Assembly (NCBI GenBank): GCA_914767715.1
Contig: OU612075.1
Span: 8,308,001-8,372,000 of the forward strand
Source of the DNA: Membranipora membranacea
Taxonomy: Eukaryota > Bryozoa > Gymnolaemata > Cheilostomatida > Membraniporidae
Length of the DNA: 64,000 nt
Reading direction: 5' to 3'
Both the position numbers and the translations under genes were made by a program. The notes beneath the pieces are model-generated. The model saw only the letters and a program-made list of their open reading frames with translations, was not told the DNA's origin and made no database searches. Positions 1 through 14,000 of the stretch are shown here, one piece after another; the first letter of the stretch is position 1; every line of letters starts with the position of its first letter.

Positions 1-492
1 AGCATAAAAGCACTTGATAGGGAGGGGGCATTGTAATGATTTTAGATAGCGCGGGTGTTGGGGGTCGGTAAACGGTGTTGTAGATTATGCAAGGGACACA
101 TTCTGTTAAGGAGATAACATGAAGACGCCATCACAGGAATATCAATCTATAAACACACCATAAGCCCTTAATCTAATGCTGAGACTAAGTCTGAGTCTGA
201 GTCCTGCACAGGATTTTTGCCTCATTGCGTACAACAAGAAGATGAAACATTTTTAAAGTCCATCAAGTATATTATTTAGACAGCCTGTATTGCCAAACAT
301 GGGTTGCTAAATGTGTTCCTGCTTGCCTGTAGAATTATCTGTCATTCATTTTAATTACAAATAAAGATGGATTTTATATTATATCCAAATTTTAGGGTTT
401 AGGGAATTTTATTATAGAACTTAGGTTTTAGAATACTCAGCATGACTAACAACCTATCATTAGATGGGATTTTTATTTGCACACAACATTTA

Positions 493-2015
493 TGATAAAC
501 ACAAGTATATAGATACCCATATCCAGTGCCTCCTACACACATTTACAAAACGTTTTTAGAAGAAATGGCTGCATACAAGCCCTTACTACAAATACACAGG
601 GCTCTCAACCACTCAGCCTGAGTTACTCAGATTTTTGGGTTCAACTCAGGCTACTCAGGGGATTTTAGAATGTGAGCCAAAAACCCAGATTTTGCTTCAT
701 AAAAATATATGATGGGGAATTCCTTCCAATGTGGCAGAACTCATCAACTCATCGCCAGTTGATCATTGGCAGAGATGAATAATATAAACAATGCTAAATG
801 TTGCCTTACAATAATATGTGATATTATTAATGATTGATCAGGTATTAGATTCTAGTTGTGATAAGCTATGCTCTCATTGCACTGCCCATTCAAGTCATTC
901 ATGAGAAACTGATATGGCTAACTAGCATTGTATTTTGTCTTTGGTACCTCTGAAACATGTATCGAGTCATAACAAGCCATTTTGGAATGACCGCTAGGGT
1001 ACCTTATCAAAACAAGTCAGAGACGCCCACCCCGCAAAGCATTTTTGTTTCGATCTATTGAACGTAACAGAACAAAGCTAGAAGAATTCAAAGCCAATTT
1101 TAAAATTCTCATTTAAGAAGCTCAGTCAGAATTCCTCAAATCCAAATGCGACCGCATCGATGGTAGTAAGGGCAAATCTTTTTGGCACCACTATAACAAG
1201 CTTACAGAACCTCACATCAGTACATACATCGGCATTATCAACACATCCGGTGGTTCCCAATAATTTCTGATGAGGATTTTTCTTGGAAAACACCTGGATG
1301 AGAGTATTTTAGATAAATCCTGGTTCAGATACACCCATCGACAGTAATTTGCCCATGTCAAGTATCAAACATCCTGAAGAATTTATTCAAACATTCATCT
1401 CACACACCTCAATCGCCAAATTAACTTAATACAAAATAAAGTTAATACAAAATAAAGTTAAATACAAAATAAAGCCATTCCCCACGAAGTTTTGTGGCAT
1501 TTATTCCCGCAGTATTTCTAGGTATATGTTTTTACTAAAGTTTTCCATATCACTGCATAACAAATAACATAAATTTACTGCATAATCTAAATTAGCAACT
1601 TGAACTTTGAAGTTGGTGCCTATATTCCTGTCATAATTAAATAATTAAATATTTCAATCTTAATATTTCAATACATACAATACCTTACTAACACTTATGA
1701 CTGCATCTTTTGTCAACACTTCAGTTTCGTGTTAATGATAAACACAAGTATATAGAAACCCATATCCAGTGCCTCATACACACATTAACAAAGCGGTTTT
1801 CCTAGAATATATGAAATGGCTGCATACAAGCCCTTACTACAAATACTGTGTAGGAAAACCAGCTGAGGGTGGGTAGTGACCCTATTTACATTTTATTTGA
1901 CTGGTACTTACATAAAAACAGATGATAGGATTAATTAGTTAATAAGATTAGGATTCTTGCAAGCCTGTAATTTGCCCATGTCAAATATCAAACACCCAAA
2001 ACCTATCCTGAAGAC
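493..2015 (+). repeat. two-part direct repeat with an insertion in copy 1
   Basis: A block of about 100 bp at 493-592 recurs at 1736-1843 with few differences. A second shared block, starting gtaatttgcccatgtcaa, lies at about 1347-1381 and 1970-2015. The order is the same in both copies. The gap between blocks is about 750 bp in copy 1 and about 130 bp in copy 2. The longer gap contains the retroelement remnant, so copy 1 probably received an insertion after duplication. The blocks are seen directly; the history is inferred. Confidence 0.6.
1027..1263 (+). pseudogene. non-LTR retrotransposon remnant, region before the RT domain
   Basis: One plus-strand frame reads as a basic, Lys/Arg-rich helix followed by GKSFWHHYNKL, which resembles the linker between endonuclease and reverse transcriptase in CR1/L2-like elements (a Lys-Phe-Trp motif before the RT). 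It is broken by one in-frame TAA near 1113 and ends at a TAA at 1261-1263. A frameshifted continuation around 1285-1345 reads HLDESILDKSWF. No RT catalytic core is present. The family assignment rests on pattern memory only. Confidence 0.4.
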
Positions 2016-2246
2016 TACCTATGATTACATTGTAACTTATATAATTATTGAAATTAGCAGATGGCCAGATTGATGAATTTTCCCCCACTTGATCAAAAAC
2101 TGCAGGCACTAATAACGATCATTGAAGTGTCCCCTCTGTGTATCCTTACTCTATGATAACAGAAAGTGAAGTTGACAACATTTGGAATCTGGAGCGTAAG
2201 AAACCCCCATACTGAAATTGTCGATGTATTTTTATATTGAGCAAGA

Positions 2247-2460
2247 TATCACTGATCACTTGATATACTATTGCGTGTATATCTCTGATTGATAGAGTGA
2301 ATTAATTCACTTAGTAAGAGTACCATGGCGAAGAATTTTGTGTGACGACTCGTGTTCAATATTATAAATTAGGAGTGGGTACATGTTAGGTACTGCTACT
2401 AAATTGACTCTAACTATCAGAGATACACATGTTAATAGCGTAATATCGATGTCAATGTGG
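2247..2460 (+). mobile_element. hAT-like MITE, copy C
   Basis: This is an inverted-orientation relative of the element at 11043-11244. The shared inner ends are tgtatatctctgattgatag and its partner ctatcagagatacacatg. The flanks carry AGCAAGA at 2240-2246 and again at 2461-2467; the match extends to 9 bp. A 7-9 bp target duplication with short terminal repeats suits hAT-type MITEs. There is no coding capacity. Confidence 0.6.
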
Positions 2461-4367
2461 AGCAAGATAGGACTTAGTCTTGCTTGGCAGGCGAGTATGT
2501 AAGGTAAATGATTCTGTCCAGAATGTTTTGTTCTCAACATGACAAGATGATTTTCTAGAGCAGTTTGCTAACAATAATTTTGAAGAATTTTTAAACAAGT
2601 TTTAAGTGAACTTGGAGCTAATCGTCCCCACGGCGCATTGCTCGCAAACGCAAAGCCTTAGATACCTGACTCCGAGATGAATCTTGCCAAAGCTCTGATC
2701 TATCTCGAAAAATATCATCAGTTGAAACGATCTCGTTCTTTGATAGTTTGTCCCAAATTTTCATGCTTTCAATCATATTTTTGGCATAGGATGTACACCA
2801 ATGTATCCTATTACGGTCAGGTTGTTTTAGTTTGTTTTTTATTCCTAGGAACTATTTGTACATAGTTCCGTTGACTAGTGATATCACATGTACGATCGGT
2901 TGCAAGAATCCATATAATGCACTCACCTCTAATCACGAGATACGATTATGACTCTGACTAGTTACTCGTAAATCCAAACTACGATATGTAAGTCCCGTTC
3001 TGGTGAGAAAATCGCAACTTTCAATCTTTGAATCGACTTCTATTTTGAGCTTTCAATCTTTGAATCCGATTCTATTTTGAGTAAACAGTAACTTATTTAT
3101 GTATAGTAAGAAGTAACACGTAACCAGTAACAAGAAAGAATGAGGCGGGACTCTACAGGGCCGTATAGTTCAGAAAAATGATCGGGGAGGCAAAAGTCTG
3201 AGGCAAGTCCAAAGCTACACCAATGAACTAAACCGTTCATTGGCTACACCAGGAGGGGTACTGTAAGCTTCTCCCAAGCAATTTAAAGAAAATAATTAGC
3301 GTTTGGAAACTCAGAGGAGCTGATTCTGCCATGGATGATTCACGTAAAGTGTTTCTAGCCCACTATATTTCGCTTTCTAGGGGAGGCAGTGCCTCCCTGC
3401 CTCCCCTAGAACTATGGGCCTGCTCTATCAATGGTCGATAAAATGATTAGCCAATACCTAAGAAAGGCAGCAAGGATTTAAATATCAATAGTACCTTTAT
3501 AATAAATATCTAATCCTTGGCTTAGACACCACAGTGTAGTATTGATTCAAAGAAGCCCTGAACTCTGAACAAAGGTTACTAACGAACTATGCATGGTTGT
3601 TGGATGCACAAACATTGTTTGTGGATATTGACGTCTTATAAATGGTGACATTTGTAACAAAAAAATTCAAAACTGCAAGTGACTTGTTTGATAGGTTAAG
3701 TGATGATCTTATAGTTTTAGTTTTGTCTTAACTTTTATCTTGAATTTTATTCATAGGCTACTAAAAAAATGTGACTTCAATGTATTTCTTGGCATTGTAC
3801 ACAATGTATAGAGGTAAGGTAGTTTTTGTTTCTTTTCAATTCCAAGGAATTATTGGTACGTAGTTATGTAGACTAGAGGTTGGAAGGTGTTGTAGGTGAT
3901 AGAGTACTAGGGCACTCACTGATTGAGCTGGGAAGCCAGCAGAACGGCCACCTAAACAAGACAACAGCCGTTTATGTGCAAAAGTTACATTAACTCGTGA
4001 TGATACTCATATCTAATCTCATGACACACTTTTCCCTCCGACTGGTTACTCGTAAATCCAAACTACGTTAGATAGGAACATTGTGGCCTATAATATTTAT
4101 TATCTAATTTCTAACTGTCAATGCGCTTACAGACCAGAAACTGATGCAACCATAGTCTGTTGTTGCAACTGATCGTATTTTACAACTGATTATTGATTAT
4201 GAAGCCTAACCTATAGAAAAGACGCACAATATGATGTATGTAATAACCTTCTACATCTACATTTTAGCACCTTCTTCTTAATCCAATCATGAAATCTGCA
4301 TTCAACCTTCTGATAAAGGTACACACCTCTAAAGCTGCCCTTTTAGTCACTAGGTGCAATATTTGAG

Positions 4368-4385
4368 CCCCCCCCCCCCCCCCCC
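4368..4385 (+). repeat. poly-C run of 18
   Basis: Eighteen uninterrupted C residues. The exact length may be uncertain in the assembly. Confidence 0.9.
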
Positions 4386-4748
4386 GATTTGAGCACAAAA
4401 TAAAATGACTAAACACCAACAGTATCATTTTCCTATTTCATCGCAGAAAAGTGTTGTAGCAACAAATTGCATCATGATTTGTGACTAAAGCTACAGCCAG
4501 ATAATGTTTTGCTGTTTTACTTTTACGGTTTAGATTGCTTTAGAAATTTTTTTTCATTCCCTCAATTACAAAACAGTATTCTGCTAGTATGAATTGTCCT
4601 GGATTAAAGGAGTTACTTCCCCCATAGGAAAAAGGTTTTCATGAATACTATTATTTAAATGATGCCTCTCCACAATGACTTGCATGAGAATAGGTGTTGT
4701 GTTTCGAGTAATTTTGTTGAAACTGAATGCTAAAATATGAAATTTGAG

Positions 4749-4808
4749 CCTGAAGCTGTGCTTTATAGCCTGAAGCGGTGCTTTATAGCCTGAAGCGGTG
4801 CTCCATCG
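4749..4808 (+). repeat. three copies of a 20-bp tandem repeat
   Basis: The unit cctgaagcggtgctttatag occurs three times in tandem. Copy 1 has one substitution, and the last copy decays after its first 14 bases. Confidence 0.85.
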
Positions 4809-5394
4809 GGACCAAGAGCTGGGAGAGTCTCGCCTACGATAGCAATCCACGTTGTCAAAATCTTCGAAAGCAAAAGAAGACTGAACGAAAGCGAAAATGA
4901 GAGCAGCTCATAAAGCTAACCTTAGAACTATAAATGATCAAGGCTACAACTGCCCTCATCGTGACAAATTATGCCGATCAAGGACTTGTCTCCCAAGCCA
5001 TCTGAGAGTGCACAACTAGCAGCGAGACATCATACTCGCAAGACGAGGAATAGCAGACCAGAAAAATTTGGTTGGTCATCCGTAATCTTATCTTAACCAA
5101 CCATGGAAATATTATTAATTCAATCCAAGCCCGCCCTTTTATCAGTATAGTTAAATCTATCATACATTACATTTAATTGACAGAAAACTAGACACCTGAA
5201 CAGATTTGAACTATACTTACCGAGCAATTAAAACATCTGTCAACCTGCATGCCTCTCATTGCTAATGTGTTGATGACCACCGTCGATGTGTAGATTGATG
5301 ACGCCCTCTACAGGTATGCTTCTTATAATCAACAAACGCAAAAATTCATTCAAAATTTGTGAGTAGAAATGCAAAAATTAACACTGAAAGTTAA

Positions 5395-6543
5395 GGTAAT
5401 TTCAAAGACCGATCCGAGTATCAACATATCATATATCGTTGGAAAGCTGCCGAGCTACTGAAATTGAATATCTGAACAAAAACTTGATTCGATGACGTTG
5501 TGTCATTTTAGGGAGGAAATGAGGCAGAAAACGCTGTTTTTGTCAATGTAAATGGAGAAGTCAAATCAATTGCAAGAAATTTAAAAACAGGTGGAGTGGA
5601 ATGCATACTTAGAGATTGCATTCATCGTAAAATTTGATCTTCTTTGATATATGACTAGTCTAAATTGACTTTTTACGTCACGCCATACAATGCATTTTTT
5701 TTGTGAAGCCGTGAAAATATGTGAAATTTCAATCATTATTTCGGAACAGATCATAGGCTGGAAACAAAATTAATTATGATTTTTGATTTTTTAATGAATT
5801 TTGAGTACTCTTTAAATGTCATACACATTGATTTTCAACAAATTAGCTTGCATATTGCAATGACAGTAGACTCTCGAATACAACTAATATATTTTTGCCA
5901 CCTTTGTATAACAGAATTTTCACTGCATCTTCATTTTTCTTGAAATTAACGCAAAAGAATGCATGCCCAAAAACACCCCATAAGTCCCAAAAATTAGCTG
6001 TTTTTTGGCATTCTCTTACGTTAATTTCAAGAAAAATGAAGATGCAGTGAAAATTCTGTTGGCATTTCCTGTGTTAATGAAAGCGGCTTCGTATGTGAGA
6101 ACTTTCAAAAATGTGTATGACATTTGAAGAGTACTCAAAATTCATAAAAACTCAAAAATCATAATTAATTTTGTTTCGAGCCTATGATCTGTTCTGAATT
6201 AATGATTGAAATTTCGCATATTTTCAAGGCTTCACAAAAAAAATGCATTATATGGCGTGACGTAAAAAGTCAATTTAGACTAGTCATATATCAAAGAAAA
6301 TCAAATTTCACGATGAACGCAATCTCGACGTATACATCATTCCACCTGTTTTTAAATTTCTTGCAATTGATTTGACTTCTCCATTTACATTGACAAAAAC
6401 AGCGTTTTCTGCCTCATTTCCTCCCTAAAATGACACAAAACGTCATCGAATCAAGTTTTTGTTCAGATATTCATTTTCAGTAGCTCGGCAGCTTTCTAAC
6501 GATATATGATATGTTGATATTCGGATCGGTCTTTGACATTACC
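5395..6543. mobile_element. palindromic TTAA-flanked non-autonomous transposon, copy 1
   Basis: The left arm is an inverted copy of the right arm over roughly 550 bp each, so the element can fold into one long hairpin. It is flanked by TTAA at 5391-5394 and 6544-6547. The termini begin GGTAATTTCAAAGACCGATC on the left; the inverse of the right end reads GGTAATGTCAAAGACCGATC. TTAA duplications are known for the piggyBac and Kolobok superfamilies; which one applies here is not settled. There is no transposase, and the open stretch at 6184-6375 is arm sequence. A related copy lies at 58462-60287. Confidence 0.85.
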
Positions 6544-6547
6544 TTAA

Positions 6548-8050
6548 ACAAATTGATAAAAATTATGATAATGTTATCTAAGCAGCATTGGATGCTATTT
6601 GATATATATGAACATTGATAAACATCTACAATACTTGCACTTACACAAAAGCTGTAAACATTGTATGGTGTTATGCAAAATCAAAAACTTAAAACATGGA
6701 TTTAAATCCCGGGATTCCTGACTATACCAGCTTGTCCACAAAAATGTAGTCTTGTTTTATTGTTATTATTGTTGTGTCAGAGTGATACTGAGTTTATCAA
6801 TAACAGCGCAAAAGTTCTTTCTTCTGGTACACGCTATTCATGAAACTTTGTTTCCAAATTTTAAGTGACGTTTATGTTCCATTAGCGCTTAGCCAAAGTT
6901 TGCTACGGATAGTTTGCTATTGTTTTACTATGGTTGCCACAAACTGACACAATTGGGCATTCAACCATTTGTTTTTTTCAGGCTCTGGTATGTTGGAGAT
7001 CACAAAAGTTTGAGTCTTAGAATCTTTGATGCAATATTTCATACGACATGCTGTCCGAATTCATAATACAACTCGTCTATTTTATTTTTTCTACAAGAAA
7101 AGGGGTGCAAAACGGATCAGAACAGACAAAAGGATATGTCATTTTCAGCATAAGGACGGACACCAAAATAGATTCAAAGCAGGACGGACATTTGAATACT
7201 CAAAATCAACATCAAAATGCAACAATTATGCATAACGCAAAAATGCAACATGTAAAATGCAACACAGTTAGATATGCATTACTCAAACAGGTGAGTGACA
7301 AAAATTGTGCGATCAATAATATCCGAAGCCTCAAAAATAAAAGAAGGCTCAGACAAGTATATTTATAGTAAATACATAATACATTAAGTTCCTGAAAATA
7401 TTGTTGCTGTATAGAAGATTCTTGGGCAATATACCATCACTAATTCTCAGGAAAATACCAATTATTCTTTGCTTCGTAGAATGGGAACCAAAGTAATTAT
7501 GCAGGAGAAATAAGTTCAACCAGTTTGACGTATCATAATATATGCTTGAGAAAAACATAGGTATAGCACCAATGATTTAATATCACACAATTGTTTTAAT
7601 TCAAAATATTTTTTCAGACCAAACTAGGAATCTCTAGGCTGGGTAAGTCTAATGAGTAACTTGGAAATTTCTTCAATAATGGGTAATGATCTGTTGCTGG
7701 AAATGTGGACCATATGTGTATCAAGAAGGCAGAAGGCACGGTGGCTGATGAAAGATATCGAGGAAGACGAATCGGGTACACACGCCGTATTTTCCATAGG
7801 ATTGGGGCACTTTTAGTACGGTCAGATGCATAGGATAGCTATGTTGGCTCTGCCAATTGCATCAGATGGGCTAACAAATATGTTCGTTCTATCCGTAGTA
7901 CGTAGTGTATAGGCAGACCCTACTCAAGTTTAACAAGTCTGCAACCAGGGAGGGTGGGATATACCCACCCTCCCTGCAGCAACTACTCCGTAGATCCCAA
8001 CTATTCAATAGATCCTGCTTTCCAGGAGGAAGAGGAGGATTGTTGGAGCA
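6548..8050. other. downstream flank and likely 3' UTR of the PDZ gene
   Basis: No gene is seen. The minus-strand PDZ gene ends at 8051, so its 3' UTR must run leftward into this stretch. A minus-strand AATAAA lies at 7081-7086, and ATTAAA variants near 7576 and 7595 are closer. A degenerate block at about 7775-7915 recurs inside the last intron at about 8369-8475. Confidence 0.45.
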
Positions 8051-11000
8051 CTAAAACCATTCATCTTGGGTGGCCAAGCGGTTAGATTTGACTTTGAGCA
8101 GCAGTTTATCATTCTTGCTTATTAGATCATAAATGTCATCAAGGTCAAGTCTAGAGGTCAGAATTCCATTCACCTCCCTGATCTCATCTCCGACGCACAG
8201 CAGTCCGCAGAAAAGCTTCTCAGCGTAGCTATCACTTAGCCGAGTCACAAAATAACCTGAATAGAAATTCAATAGAGCATCAGTAACAACATTCTAATAA
8301 TAAAATTAGTCACTGCAATTCATTAAGTTATTATATAGGCCTATATAGTAGTTATTATGATGTAGCTACACACGCCATATTTTTCCATTGGCCATTGGCC
8401 AGTCGCATAGGATAGCTAGGTTAGATATGCAAGATGCCCCAGATTGGCTTACAAATACGGCATGTGTAGACAGACCTTATCCAGATGGGTATGATTTTAG
8501 TATACTATACTAAACAATAGTTAGTTGGTGGAATGCTTGTTGGGGATTGGATTTGAAATCACTTTAGTCTGTATCAACTTATTCAAACTCATTACGTGGT
8601 TGGAGTCTCAGTCACCTCTCATAAAATTAGTTTAGTTATCAGGTTGCATTATTGATTTCAATTGTAATTAGCTCAACTACTGAAGCCAAGCAACTATTTT
8701 GTATCCTATTCTATCATATCCTACTCTACCCTAGACCAAGCATGATCCAATTTAGATTTGGAGCCGCAGCCGGGTCACCAGTAGAATGGGTATGACTGGG
8801 ACTGAGGGCAGATTGCATCAAGCTTGTTCTAACCCTCCCCATCCTATAATAATCTAACTCATGGAATGCATGGGCCCAGAGACCGGGCGGTAATGATGTA
8901 GTGTTCACCGCTTAGAAGTACCCATCGTGGCTTACATTAAGCGGTATACTCATTATTGTTGTTAAACCTAGCCCAGGCTTTCCTAGGACAGTTACAAGGC
9001 TGCCCTACTTACACTGAAATTATTGAAAAACTGTATTAGACATAGGTAGCTTTGTCAAAGATATTTTAGTGATATGAAGAGTACTTGTTATTTGCTTTCC
9101 AAGACACATTTGAAGAAAAATAAAATTGATTAAAGTGGATGGAGCTTGCGAATACCACACACCTGGTCTGCTTTCTGATTGGCCGATGTAGAAGCCGTAT
9201 GGTCCATGCGGAGGTTTGTTGAGTTGTATCATCTGGCATCCGTCTGGACACACCTCCAACATTCTGCCTATAGCTCTGAAATGATTCGGATTATCCACTG
9301 GTGAAGCCGCGCTGGGCGACATTGGTGAGCTCACCATGGCCTTCTTAGGTGATTTCCTTGACCTGAAAATTGAACAGACAGGTTGGTTTTGCTTGAAGTA
9401 TTGCTCATGCTGTTCTTGAACCAGACACAGACCTCTTCAGACAAAGACCACTTTTGGCATTGATCTTAGACTGTCACCACTACCTAGCAAATAAGTGTAG
9501 GGTCATGGGAGTTACCTTCCCTTTTTATGAGGACTGCACCATCAATAATCCATGCCTAGAAAAGCTTTAAATACTTCCCTATGCAAATTTTGTATAACTT
9601 TGTCATAAGTAACTGTTGTGATTATAACAATATCAAAAATAAATTTTTCTAAACTTTTTAAAATCTCAGAGAATTTGCCAGCATCTTGAGAAACTATGAG
9701 TTTGTATCACTTTTTGAGCTCTTTAAAATGATATATATTGACCCTGCACTTGTCATCTCTGCTCTTACTAGGAAAATTTGTTATTAATCATAACAAGTCC
9801 ACTCACTTTTGAGCAGGGGTGACATCACCAGTTGATTGGTTGACACTGTAAGCAGACTTCTTAGAAAACTTGAGTTTATCCAGAGTCTTCCAGGAGAGAG
9901 ACTTCTTAATGGCCGGCACATTACCCGTGTTATCTGGTGTAGGTTGGTTGTGTGGACTTTTGTTGGACTTTGGTGACTTTTTTGTTTTAGACAAAGGAGC
10001 TGGCGGAGGTATGTCTGCGAAGTTCTTTGAATCTCTTGAATCACCGCTAAAAATATGTGATACGTCTTTAAAATTATGAAAATACGATTACTGAGCATGT
10101 TGATTACAGGTCGTAAGACCGAGGGATTGAGCTTAGTACCCTGGCCTGGTTTTATAAATCAATAAATTGATATATACATTCGCAGTTCATATAATCTCAT
10201 TACCAGGGTAAATATGCAACATATAAAACTATTGGGTTATGAGTTACCAATGCGACAGTGTTCTCTGGATGATGACTATTTGAATTCCAGTCTCTTTGGC
10301 ACCATTTGCTCCCATTTGACCATATCTGGCTGCACAAAATTACCTACCTTTGTACCAATATTTCTTTGTTGAGTGGAATGTATCATAGAGAGGTACATTC
10401 TATTGTTATAAGATACAGAAGTATACCCCTCATGTCAATGTTTTTCAGGTCATTGAAAACATTTTATTAGAATTTGATAAACTAAAAAGATGATAAAACT
10501 GCTTACTTGAGCCTATCCAGACTTAGGGTGCGCTTCAGTGATTTGAACTTCTTCTTTGCCGCCTGTTTGAAGCTGCCCACTCTCTCAAACAGCGACGATC
10601 TGCTGCCGGACAAACTGCTAGATGAGCCTAAATTACTTTGTCCAGAGCTGCAATCACATAAATTATACTGTAGTAAATTTTGCTCCATGCACTAACTAGA
10701 GGACAGTATAATCTAACATTTAGGGACTTGATGTGCACCATAACTGCCATAAAGGATTTAAATTGTATCAAGCTCTTTAAAATGATATATGGTGGCACTG
10801 CACTTGTCATTAGCTAGAGGGCAGCATAGTCTAACAATTACGGCTTTTTAAAAAGACCTAGCCTGATCCCTTCAAACATCTCTCAATGCTAGATGACTAG
10901 TTAAGACAATAGCGTGTTTTTTTCAATTTTCCACATATTTACAGCCAGTCAGGATGGGAGTTGTGTTGACTCGTTAAGAGAGTAGATAACTCAGAGGATC

Positions 11001-14000
11001 GCAGATAAGTCATACTGGTTCATCTAAACTTTATGCCACTCACCACACTGACATCGAGACTGCACTATGTGTATCTCTGATCGCTAGAGTCAATTTAGTA
11101 CCTTACATAAACACGCCCCTAATCAGTAAAATTGAACTCGGGTCGTCACAACAAATTCCTTGTGATGGTACTCATGCTAAGGGAATTAGTTCACTCTATC
11201 AATCAGAGATATACATGCAACAGTATATAACCTGATCAGTGTGGCCACTCACTGTAGAGAGGCGTTGCTGCCCCATAGATCTTCTCTGGGACCAGCTGCT
11301 GCCGGAGGTGGTTTGGAGAACTCTGAAGGCACAGAGCGATTAGCAGGAGGAGGCAGACTAGAGGGTCGAACAAGACGCTTAGATGAGGCGGAGCTGGGCC
11401 GGCTCTGTCTGTCATTAGCTGTTGCTGTGGATCTCTTATCTAAATGAAAAATATATCCATCAGTGCATGTTAAACTCATTCCTACAGTAAAATTTCAGCC
11501 TGAAATTGTCAAGCAAATTAAGTCAATATTTTATATGTTTACATTTACCTGATCTCCCTAGAAATCCCAAAACATAACAAGATGTGCAAGACGTTATTCT
11601 TCGAACAGTTGCAATATAGACCACATTTGATCCAGTTTGGCTGTTGGAATTGCCTACCCCCACTGATCAGTCGCAGGCAAGCTTTTTAACTGCATCTAGA
11701 CCTAGATCTAAATGTAGTGAGGTAATGGTGAACGCCAAACAGAATAATGCTTGTCATCCTTGATTAGACCACCAAGTTTTTACTGTCTAAAGCTAATGTG
11801 ATAATTCAGATACGGTTTGGGGAGACGTGGGTGGAGTATCATAATTATCAACCAGAACTTTTGGTACAGCGGAGAAGGAAGGTTTCCACGAAGGATTCGT
11901 AAATTATTGTTTATAAAGAGTGTGCGCAGAATAAAAATTTAAAGGGCAACCAAGGTTTCGCAGCAATACATTAATGGGTAGGAAATAATGTGCTGGGCAG
12001 CATCAGCTTTGTGCATTACGCGATGCAAAACTCAAAGTAATTGCTGACTCTAAGCTGGGTAACACTTCAGTTTAGGGGAGGTTCCAAGACTTTGCTGTAA
12101 TAATTATAGAGCACAGGCTAAATAATAACAGGAACAGGAAACTGCTATGTGGTATTCTCTTTCAGCTGAGTTTGAGTGCCTGATGGAAGAAATGTTTCAC
12201 AAGAATTCTGGTTGAATAATCATCCGAATTATATTTTGTCTTTTTCCCCATGCAGAAGGTGCAATCTGCTATTAATCAATGGCCGTCAATGAGAAGTTGT
12301 TTGAAACCTTGGTTGCCCTTTAAAAGATCACAACACAATACAAACCTGGTTTACAAGGAGTTGTTATAATATCATTTGATTTGTTAGTGGAGCTGGCCAC
12401 ACTACTAGGCTTACTGCTGACAGACGCTCGATCATCTTCTGTCACTAAAGACAGAAAAGTACACCATCACATTAACATTAACACTTTACATTAAAATTGG
12501 TATGATGACATCACATTAAAGGGACCGTGACAGAATCAGGTTTTGAGTGTCATTATATAGAGTGTTCAGTCTAATTTAGAAAACTGCTCTAATTCATCAA
12601 ACAGCCTGTGGCATGTTTCAACTGATTTTCACTCAAAGTGGAGATAGAGAAGGTACAAAAAAAGGCCGAGACCTCTAGAATCATATCAAAAACCTAATCA
12701 TGTCACAATCAAGATGATTAATAAACTAATCAAAGTACAAAGAAAAATTAACATAGAAATACTTATTTTTTGTTCAATAACAATAAAAAACGGAAAAGTC
12801 ATAGGTTGTCACCATGCGCATTGCCAAGACACTGAATAGGTCAAAATTAGCTAAGATTAATCAGTAAAATTGAGCGCCTACACTTCAAAAAATAATGATA
12901 CAATGGCAGCCAAATTATCATCCTGCTTGGGACTACATCAACGACCCTGAATTTATGTAACATATGAAATAATCAAATTGAGGAAAGTCTCCTCTGATAA
13001 ATCAGTTTTTTTTTGACAGCAATATTATAGGTTCTCCTTACTCAAAATGTGCATCGCTGACAAGAGCTTGGATTTTATCATTTAGAGTCAGACTTCAAGT
13101 CATGATTTGATTAAGCTAAATCAATTTTGAGTGTTTTAATTAATCTTTTGAGTTTGAAAGTTTGATTACATGAGTGACTGAAACTAGCATCTAGACTACC
13201 AAGATATTTTTTTCAGAATCACCACTGATGGTCCAGCTATTTATTTTTATACACTGGTCTATGATGTAAGTTTCATTGATTGAGGGAGTTGAAAAATAGC
13301 CACCAAACTGCCATGGTAGTCACATCACTGATTTGAGTGTAGGTGAAAGTTCCAAGTTTCAAGTAAACCTACACATACATACTCCAACCGGATCCTACCT
13401 GATCATTTACACAGTCTTTACTAATTGCATCATTGATACGTATGAGAAGAGGATGAATAACTACAGTTCGATCTAAATAGCCTACATCAGAGTTGCCCCA
13501 TCCTGTACAGTTACAATACATTAGTAACTACTTTCGAAATTTAATTTTAAATAATTTTTTGAACACATTTTATTAAATACAAATTATTTTCAATAATACA
13601 TATTTTAATATTAATTTCTTATCTAAAATGAAATTATTTTATTTTATATTTAATTTTTTACTCATTAAATCAATTTTTTAATAATAATTTTATTTTTTCA
13701 TATTACATTTCTTTTTTAATTATATATTTTTAACTAATGATATACTCTGATAAAATATATCATATTTATATTACATACTGATAGAGTCCCAGTCACAGTC
13801 ATTTCGTTGAGTAGCGCACGGTCTCTTCTCACTGTATGAATATGGAGGGTGAAAGTCTGCACTGTCTAGTCGGCTTCTACGAGATGAGGCTGGTAGAGAT
13901 TCACTTCTATCCTATAGCAATAGTGAAAAAACAAGAATTATCAATAATATCCAATAGTATCGAATAATATTCAATAATATCCAATGATATCCAATAACAT

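Larger units (their letters stand above)
1..5390. other. gene-free left flank
   Basis: I see no supportable gene here. The short open stretches lack splice-consistent extensions or recognisable domains. The stretch holds a retroelement remnant (1027-1263), short direct repeats (about 493-592 against 1736-1843), an hAT-like MITE (about 2247-2460), an 18-C run (4368-4385) and a 20-bp triplet repeat (4749-4808). A motif around 2948-2980 recurs near 4037-4070. Confidence 0.6.

Noticed and set aside
7026-7368. Overlapping open frames of 69 and 106 codons
   Set aside because: Biased composition, no domain and no splice support; they lie in the 3' flank of the PDZ gene.
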